Shown here: piece after piece, positions 15,024 to 19,624 of the stretch | Position numbering within the stretch: position 1 is the first letter of the stretch | Layout: every line of letters begins with the position of its first letter | Origin: an uncultured Acidimicrobiales bacterium | GTDB taxonomy: Bacteria > Actinomycetota > Acidimicrobiia > Acidimicrobiales > UBA10347 | Length of the DNA stretch: 19,624 nt | Direction: 5' to 3' | Assembly: GCA_937942965.1 (NCBI GenBank) | Contig: CALDGN010000417.1 | Span: 1-19,624, forward strand | The notes under the pieces: model-generated | What the model saw: the letters and a program-made list of their open reading frames with translations, nothing else | Told to the model about the DNA's origin: nothing | The model's database searches: none | Made by a program: the position numbers and the translations under genes

Positions 15024-16262
15024 ATGACCATTGAGGAAACCGAGCTGGGCATGCCAAGCGTGACTCGACGCTCGTTTATGAGCAAGGCAGGCATCGGCAT
15101 CGCCGGCTTCGCCGCTGGCTCCGCGCTGCTCGCAGCCTGCGGTAGCGACGATTCGTCGTCGAACGACGCCGCCAGCGACGCAGCAGATGCCGACGCAACT
15201 GGAACCATCGCCGAAGGCTCGAGCAGCGACGAAGAAACCGTCGAACTCGCGCAAGACGCAGGCCTCCCCGAGATCGAGATCGACATGGCCACCAGCTGGC
15301 CAGCAGGTCTTGTCACGATCTTCGGCGGTGCCCAGTTCTTCGCCGAGCAGGTCGGCAAGCTCACTGGCGGCAGGCTCAAGGTCAACGCCCGCCCCGCGGG
15401 CGAAATCGTGGGTGGCCTCGAGGTTCTCACCGCCGTTCGCGACGGTGGCGCACAGGCCGGCCACACGGCGTCGTACTACTACGTGGGTGAAAACCCTGCG
15501 ACCCAGTTCGGTACCGCCGTGCCGTTCGGTCTGACCTCGCGTCAGCAGAACTCGTGGCTCTACCAGGGTGGTGGCCTCGAGCTCATGCGTGACTTCTACG
15601 CCGAGAACTTCGGTGTCATCCAGTTCCCTTGTGGCAACACGGGTGTGCAGATGGGTGGCTGGTTCACCAAGGAGATCAACTCGATCTCTGACATCCAGGG
15701 CCTCACCATGCGTATCCCCGGCATTGCCGGCCAGGTGCTCAACAACCTGGGTGGCGAACAGGTCAGCGTCGCCGGTGGCGAAATCCTGACCAACATCCAG
15801 AGCGGTGCGATCGACGCCGCTGAGTTCGTCGGCCCGACTGACGACCTCATCCTCGGTCTCGACGAGCTCGGCAGCCAGCTGTTCTACTACCACCCCGGTT
15901 GGTGGGAGCCAGGCCCGTCGCTCGAACTCGACCTGCCACTCAGCTTCTGGAACGACCTTCCCGAGCAGTACCAGGCCGCAATCGAGAGCGCTGCAGCTCA
16001 CGCCAACGTGAACATGATGGCGACCTACGACAACCTCAACCCTGAGAGCCTCCAGACGGTCAAGGGCTTCGCGGAAATTCGCGAGTTCCCTGAAGACGTC
16101 ATGTCGGCATTCAAGGAAGAGAGCGAAAACGTCCTCGACGCTACGGCGGCCGGGAACTCGGACTTCGCTTCGATCCTGGGTCCATGGCGTCAGTTCCGTG
16201 ACGGCATCCAGGAATGGCACGGTCTGGCCGAGACGTCGATGCTCCGCGCAAGCGATCTCTAA
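15024..16262 (+). CDS. TRAP solute-binding lipoprotein, TakP-like (DctP family)
   Basis: 412 residues. The N-terminus carries a twin-arginine motif (TRRSFMSK, R15/R16), a hydrophobic stretch and a lipobox LLAAC with C39 as the lipidated cysteine, followed by a ~45-residue Ser/Asp/Ala-rich tether. It should therefore be exported folded by Tat and anchored outside the membrane. The DctP domain follows from ~83: the conserved ligand arginine is R230 in LTMRIPG, with E267 in AAEFVGP and GWWEPG at 292-297. These match the TakP subgroup, which binds 2-oxoacids such as pyruvate with a cation. It lies 70 bp after dctM in the same operon and is followed by a terminator. Substrate assignment is inference; lactate, mannitol or chloroaromatic acids are alternatives known for relatives. 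Confidence 0.92.
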   Translation: MTIEETELGMPSVTRRSFMSKAGIGIAGFAAGSALLAACGSDDSSSNDAASDAADADATGTIAEGSSSDEETVELAQDAGLPEIEIDMATSWPAGLVTIFGGAQFFAEQVGKLTGGRLKVNARPAGEIVGGLEVLTAVRDGGAQAGHTASYYYVGENPATQFGTAVPFGLTSRQQNSWLYQGGGLELMRDFYAENFGVIQFPCGNTGVQMGGWFTKEINSISDIQGLTMRIPGIAGQVLNNLGGEQVSVAGGEILTNIQSGAIDAAEFVGPTDDLILGLDELGSQLFYYHPGWWEPGPSLELDLPLSFWNDLPEQYQAAIESAAAHANVNMMATYDNLNPESLQTVKGFAEIREFPEDVMSAFKEESENVLDATAAGNSDFASILGPWRQFRDGIQEWHGLAETSMLRASDL

Positions 16263-16287
16263 TCTGAACCCAATCCAATTCGGTACC

Positions 16288-16318
16288 AAGGCCGCCGGGG
16301 CTCACCCCGGTGGCCTTT
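16288..16318 (+). terminator. Intrinsic terminator of the TRAP operon
   Basis: AAGGCCGCCGGGG (16288-16300) pairs with CCCCGGTGGCCTT (16305-16317) around a CTCA loop: 13 pairs including one G-T. A T-run (16316-16318) follows, part of it within the stem. It lies 25 bp after the binding-protein stop codon. Confidence 0.85.
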
Positions 16319-16328
16319 GCCGTTCTCG

Positions 16329-17303
16329 CTAGCCCATCCCTTTCGTTCTCACCGACTTGGTGCCCGGAAACCGGGACGTGGTTCGGTGAGTTCGCAAGGC
16401 GGAAGCAGAGAGGGCGCGCCGAACCGACCGGACGACCTCGTCCGGTTCCTCCACGAATATCTTCCAGGTCACCATCACCACGCTCCAGCCCGCTTCTACA
16501 AGCCGGTTGTGTCGTCGCCGGTCACGCTCAAAGGCGTCGTCATTGTCGTGGTAGCGCCGGCTATCGCACTCGACCGCGACTCGCTCGGCGGGATAGGCGA
16601 CGTCGATGCGGGCAAGGCGGCCTCGGGGTAGATGCACTTCGAATTCGAAGGAAGGTTCGTCCAGACCTCGGGCCACGAGCAATTCGCCCACCAAACGGTT
16701 CCACATCGAGTCGGGTACGGCGGACCCGTAGCGTTCGTCGAGAAGATCGCGCAGCGGGCCACACCCGTTCCGCCCCCGGCAACTGTGCACGGCCAAGGCG
16801 CCAGCGATTCGTTCCCATGTCGTCAGCTTCTTCCGAAGCACATCGTCGAGAACCAGTCCGAGCCGCTGTTGTGACACGACGCCGCCAAGGTCGAGCACGG
16901 TGCGCTCTATGCCAGTTGCGGAGACGCCCGACCGAAGTCGAGCGTTTGCGTGCTGGAACTGACGGCTCTGATGTAGAAGGAAGCCCGTCCCTCGTCTCTG
17001 GGCGCCTTCGGGTACCACGACCTCGACGCGAGCCCGGCCAAAGCCATCAAGGTTCCAAAGGCGAGCAGCAGCTCGGTGACTCGCATGGCCGTTCGTTGCT
17101 TTGGTCGCCGCAAGTGCCTTGGTGTGCCAGGACATCGGGCTGGCGCGGTTGCGGTAGACCCCACGGTGCATGCGAAGCCAGTGCCCCGCTTCGACCCGTC
17201 TCCCGATAGCGCTGCTGCTGAGGCCGAGACTCCGTGCCTCGGCGAAGGTGATGACACCGTGATTTCGGGCGAACCAGTTCGACTCGACCGTTCTTGTTGC
17301 CAT
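16329..17303 (-). CDS. AbiEi-like wHTH / DUF559 (Vsr-like) endonuclease-domain protein
   Basis: 324 residues. The N-terminal ~50 residues (WFARNHGVITFAEARSLG, HWLRMHRGVYR) are the winged-helix segment typical of AbiEi-type proteins. A middle region (~60-190) includes VVVPEGAQRRGTGF and ERTVLDLG. The C-terminal domain (~195-300) resembles DUF559/Vsr-type PD-(D/E)xK nucleases: D234 in RIDVAYP, E245/D247 in VAVECDS, RYHDNDDAFERDRRRHNRL, then AGWSVVMVTW. Candidate metal ligands are intact. AbiEi relatives act as antitoxins of type IV systems, but no AbiEii nucleotidyltransferase toxin gene is adjacent. The ATG at 17303 was chosen because upstream residues lack family similarity. The last ~20 residues are encoded by the left palindrome. 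Role: possibly DNA cleavage linked to spread of the flanking repeats, or defence; unproven. Confidence 0.8.
   Translation of the reverse strand: MATRTVESNWFARNHGVITFAEARSLGLSSSAIGRRVEAGHWLRMHRGVYRNRASPMSWHTKALAATKATNGHASHRAAARLWNLDGFGRARVEVVVPEGAQRRGTGFLLHQSRQFQHANARLRSGVSATGIERTVLDLGGVVSQQRLGLVLDDVLRKKLTTWERIAGALAVHSCRGRNGCGPLRDLLDERYGSAVPDSMWNRLVGELLVARGLDEPSFEFEVHLPRGRLARIDVAYPAERVAVECDSRRYHDNDDAFERDRRRHNRLVEAGWSVVMVTWKIFVEEPDEVVRSVRRALSASALRTHRTTSRFPGTKSVRTKGMG
16348..16390. repeat. Palindromic repeat, left copy
   Basis: A 43-bp imperfect palindrome: outer arms CTCACCGA and TCGGTGAG, inner arms CCCGG and CCGGG around AAA, centred at 16369. The 7-bp segments between outer and inner arms do not pair here. 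It is 36/43 identical to the right copy in direct orientation by my alignment. It overlaps the 3' end of the nuclease gene, coding for residues ~305-319. Confidence 0.85.
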
Positions 17304-17378
17304 TGACGTCTTCCCATCACTCGATGGTTGCGGGGGAAGCGACGTGCCCACCTTCTCAGGAGGGTGTGACACCGCCGA

Positions 17379-17423
17379 TCTCACCGACTCAGAACCCGGA
17401 AACCGGGACCTGAATCGGTGAGA
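17379..17423. repeat. Palindromic repeat, right copy
   Basis: The second copy, centred at 17401: outer arms TCTCACCGA and TCGGTGAGA, inner CCCGG/CCGGG around AAA, plus an extra paired TCAG/CTGA between them. It lies 76 bp upstream of the nuclease ATG and ends 32 bp before the start of the dehydratase gene, where a hairpin in RNA or DNA could influence either gene. Confidence 0.85.
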
Positions 17424-17455
17424 ACGCGAAGGGGGCGGCACGTAGGCTCTCGGGC

Positions 17456-18463
17456 GTGTCTGAATCTGGATCGCCTGCCCTGGCCTCGACTGCAGTGGCA
17501 ATTACCGCTGAGGATGTGCGAGCGGCAGCTGCTCGTCTCGAGGGCGTGGCCCACCGCACGCCGGTGATCGAGTCTCGTCGCCTCAACGACCAGGTCGGAG
17601 GTCGGGTGCTGCTGAAGTGCGAGAACCTGCAACGCACGGGCTCGTTCAAGTTCCGGGGCGGGTTCAACGCCGTCGCCTCACTCGACCAAGACCAGCGATC
17701 GGCCGGCGTAGTCGCGTTCAGTTCGGGCAACCATGCCCAAGGCGTCGCGCTCGGTGCCCAACTGCACGGCGTTGATGCAACCATCGTGATGCCGACCGAT
17801 GCGCCAACCAACAAGCTCGCTGCGACTCGCGGGTACGGGGCGACCGTCATCACCTACGACCGCTACACCGAATCTCGCGAAGCGATCGGGGCTGAGCTCA
17901 GCGAGCGCGAAGGGCGCACCCTCATCAAGCCGTACGACCATCCGCCGGTCATGGCCGGCCAAGGCACCGTCGCCCTTGAGCTGCTCGAAGACCACCCCGA
18001 TGTCGACACGCTCGTCGTGTGTCTCGGCGGAGGCGGCCTGCTATCCGGCTGCGCGACCATCGCTTCCGCCATGCAGCCCGGCCTCGCGATCTACGGCGTC
18101 GAACCCGAGGCCGGTGACGACCATCGCCGATCGCGCCAGGCGGGGGAGCGGGTGACGATCGATGTGCCGGTCACGATCGCGGACGGGCAACAGACAACGG
18201 CACCGGGTGAGCTGACCTGGCCGATCACGGATCCGCTCGTCACCGAGTTCACGGCCGTCACCGATGCCGAGATCATCGACACCATGCGCTTCCTCTTCGA
18301 GACGTGCAAGATCGTCGCCGAACCGAGTGGTGCCTCAGCGCTCGCTGCAGTCCTCGCGGGCCACGTGCCGACCCACGACCGAGTCCTGGGCGTGACCATT
18401 TCGGGCGGCAACGTCGATCCGTCCCGATTCGCTGCGCTCATGACCGACGGCGTGCCAACATGA
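17456..18463 (+). CDS. PLP-dependent threonine/serine dehydratase family enzyme
   Basis: 335 residues, fold type II PLP enzyme. K65 in GSFKFRGGFNA is the Schiff-base lysine; SSGNHAQG (89-96) holds the substrate carboxylate; GGGGLLSG (191-198) binds the PLP phosphate; SGGN (316-319) contacts the pyridine nitrogen. There is no C-terminal ACT domain, so it is of the catabolic, non-isoleucine-feedback type. EPEAGDD (216-222) and ADGQQT (242-247) occur in threonine/serine dehydratases, in 3-hydroxyaspartate ammonia-lyases and in the hydroxyectoine enzyme EutB, so substrate is open. The start is GTG at 17456 with only a weak ribosome binding site (GTAGG). It is the first gene of an operon with a cupin 4 bp downstream and an oxidoreductase. 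Confidence 0.88.
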   Translation: MSESGSPALASTAVAITAEDVRAAAARLEGVAHRTPVIESRRLNDQVGGRVLLKCENLQRTGSFKFRGGFNAVASLDQDQRSAGVVAFSSGNHAQGVALGAQLHGVDATIVMPTDAPTNKLAATRGYGATVITYDRYTESREAIGAELSEREGRTLIKPYDHPPVMAGQGTVALELLEDHPDVDTLVVCLGGGGLLSGCATIASAMQPGLAIYGVEPEAGDDHRRSRQAGERVTIDVPVTIADGQQTTAPGELTWPITDPLVTEFTAVTDAEIIDTMRFLFETCKIVAEPSGASALAAVLAGHVPTHDRVLGVTISGGNVDPSRFAALMTDGVPT

Positions 18464-18467
18464 TCCG

Positions 18468-18863
18468 ATGAGCGCCCACAACTTGAATCGCAATCCCGTG
18501 CACCTTGGCCTCGGGGCAACTGCCGTGGTGTTGCCTGACTTTGATGGCTCCGGCGAGTGGTACATGAACTACGGCATGCAGACTGCCTCCGACGATGTCG
18601 ACGGTCGTCTGGTGTCATGGCACAGCTTCGACGGTGCTTGGGATGTCTGGGAAGTTCACCCGCACGGCACCGAGGTCGTTCTGTGCACTGGCGGCACGCT
18701 CGAGTTGGTCCAGCGGATCGACGACGAAGAAGTCATCACCGTGCTGACGCCCGGTGAGTATGCGATCAATGCTCCCGGTGTCTGGCACAGCGCTAACGAC
18801 TCCGGCCCGTGCAGCGCCGTGTTCATCACCGCTGGCAAAGAGACCGAGAACCACCCGCGCTGA
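18468..18863 (+). CDS. Small single-domain cupin protein
   Basis: 131 residues forming one cupin barrel. Motif 1 is HPHGTEVVLCTGG with metal ligands H64, H66 and E69; motif 2 is PGEYAINAPGVWHSA with ligand H107, so the 3-His/1-Glu site is complete. Such proteins act as isomerases, dioxygenases or sugar/amino-acid modifying enzymes, and the sequence does not say which. The ATG is 4 bp after the dehydratase stop, and its own TGA shares one base with the next ATG (TGATG). It is therefore translationally tied to both neighbours and probably acts on the same pathway. Confidence 0.82.
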   Translation: MSAHNLNRNPVHLGLGATAVVLPDFDGSGEWYMNYGMQTASDDVDGRLVSWHSFDGAWDVWEVHPHGTEVVLCTGGTLELVQRIDDEEVITVLTPGEYAINAPGVWHSANDSGPCSAVFITAGKETENHPR

Positions 18864-19624
18864 TGACCAACAACAATCGAGTACGCGTCGGCATCTTCGG
18901 CACCAGCTGGTGGGCCGACACCATCTATCTCCCCGGGCTCGCCGCGCACGAACAAGCTGACGTCGTCGCCTGCTGTGGCCGCAATCGAGACCGAGCGCAA
19001 GCGTTCGCGAACACCTGGAAGATTCCGGGTGTGTTCACCGACCCCGACGAGATGCTCCGCACCGCCGACCTCGACGCCGTGATCGTGGCGACGTCCAACG
19101 ACACCCATCACGGGCTGACGATGGCAGCGCTCGACGCCGGCCTGCATGTGCTGTGCGAGAAGCCACTCGGCCTCGACGTCGCGCAAGCCGAAGAGATGGC
19201 GCTCAAGGCCCGCGAGACCGGTGCGATCACAATGGTGCCGCTCACCTATCGCTTCATGCCGATGAATCGCTGGATACGTGAACTGGTCGGCAATGGCTAT
19301 GTCGGGAAGCCACTCCACATCAACGCTCGCTACTACACCGACTTCGGATTCGATCCGAGCTACAGCTGGCGCTTCGACCGTGAGATCGCAGGTTCAGGCA
19401 TCATCGGCGACCTTGCTTCGCACTGGGTTGACCTCGCTCGCTGGCTCATCGACGACACCGAAGTGAGCGTCAGCGCGCTCACCCGCAACTTCGTCAAACG
19501 CGAGCCACGCCCCGACGGCACGCCCTATGACCAGACCGAAGACAGCGCAGCGCTGACCGTGAGCTACGCGTCTGGCGCCTATGGGCTGTTGCAGACCAGC
19601 GCGGTGTGTCACGAGGGCACGCCG
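18863..19624 (+). CDS. Gfo/Idh/MocA family NAD(P)-dependent oxidoreductase (3' partial)
   Basis: 254 codons are visible and the gene runs out of the window. The N-terminal Rossmann fold begins RVRVGIFGTSWWAD, where the usual G-x-G-x-x-G is replaced by a GTSWWA turn. It continues with VIVATSNDTHH (~73-83) and the family signature LCEKPLG (K100, catalytic lysine). GDLASHWVDLARWL (~182-195) supplies the conserved histidine H187. Members oxidise sugars, inositols or related hydroxyl compounds. It overlaps the cupin stop codon by one base. Because the frame is open to the end of the sequence, the C-terminal dimerisation sheet is incomplete here. Confidence 0.9.
   Translation, partial: MTNNNRVRVGIFGTSWWADTIYLPGLAAHEQADVVACCGRNRDRAQAFANTWKIPGVFTDPDEMLRTADLDAVIVATSNDTHHGLTMAALDAGLHVLCEKPLGLDVAQAEEMALKARETGAITMVPLTYRFMPMNRWIRELVGNGYVGKPLHINARYYTDFGFDPSYSWRFDREIAGSGIIGDLASHWVDLARWLIDDTEVSVSALTRNFVKREPRPDGTPYDQTEDSAALTVSYASGAYGLLQTSAVCHEGTP

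Larger units (their letters stand above)
16344..17426. mobile_element. Candidate palindrome-bounded nuclease element
   Basis: About 1.08 kb containing one minus-strand gene and bounded by two copies of a palindromic repeat (16348-16390 and 17379-17423). At the outer ends the 12-mer CGTTCTCACCGA is present as an inverted repeat (16344-16355, and complement at 17415-17426). The segment sits between the terminator of one operon and the first gene of the next, an insertion that disrupts neither. No target duplication is obvious and there is no transposase, so mobility is inferred from the layout only. Confidence 0.4.

Noticed and set aside
14934..16289. Long open frame (451 codons) on the minus strand opposite the TRAP binding-protein gene
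   Set aside because: It is a GC-rich antisense shadow: Val/Glu/Arg-rich with no domain, while the plus strand holds a complete DctP lipoprotein with a ribosome binding site.
16329..17303. Type IV toxin-antitoxin pair (AbiEi/AbiEii)
   Set aside because: Only the AbiEi-like part is present. No nucleotidyltransferase toxin is adjacent on either side, and the C-terminus is a nuclease-type domain.
16348..17423. CRISPR-like repeats
   Set aside because: Only two palindrome copies, 1 kb apart, with a gene between; no spacer array or cas genes.

Overview
The window is high-GC DNA with short gaps, many 1-4 bp gene overlaps and actinobacterial protein families: a cyclase-linked NB-ARC-type ATPase regulator, LytTR two-component proteins, and a Tat lipoprotein as the TRAP binding protein. 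It fits an actinobacterium, and the style resembles marine Acidimicrobiia such as Ilumatobacter. That placement is inference, because no rRNA or marker gene is present. No tRNA, rRNA or CRISPR array was seen.

Layout, left to right. (1) 1-2147 (+) is the 3' part of a large regulator whose N-terminus lies outside the window. It converges on a cytoplasmic sulfatase (2123-3817, -) with a 25-bp overlap. (2) A DMT/EamA permease (3904-4731, +) runs divergently from the sulfatase and converges on an uncharacterised 565-residue protein (4739-6436, -) containing an internal duplication. (3) An FMN-dependent 2-hydroxy-acid oxidase (6681-7892, +) ends 3 bp from a minus-strand operon. In order of transcription this operon is LytTR response regulator (11801-11082), DUF485-like membrane protein (11049-10669), SSS monocarboxylate-type symporter (10672-8972) and soluble GAF/LytS-type histidine kinase (8975-7896). 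The last three genes are joined by ATGA overlaps. (4) Divergent from the regulator is a TRAP transporter operon: an N-terminally extended DctQ (12036), DctM (13328) and a TakP-like DctP lipoprotein (15024), closed by a clear intrinsic terminator at 16288-16318. (5) A 1.08-kb segment (16344-17426) holds a gene with an AbiEi-like N-terminus and a DUF559/Vsr-like nuclease C-terminus, bounded by two copies of a 43-bp palindrome. (6) 17456-19624 (+) is an operon of a PLP threonine/serine-type dehydratase, a small cupin and a Gfo/Idh/MocA oxidoreductase cut by the window edge.

Functionally, the middle 10 kb looks like a carboxylic-acid module. It combines a 2-hydroxy-acid oxidase, an SSS symporter of the acetate/pyruvate type, a two-component system of the class that senses pyruvate in enterobacteria, and a TRAP system resembling 2-oxoacid transporters. 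The substrates are inferred, not shown. The most unusual items are the palindrome-bounded nuclease gene, the duplicated-module protein, the extended DctQ with a possible 9-codon leader peptide in front, and the large extracellular insertion in the SSS symporter.
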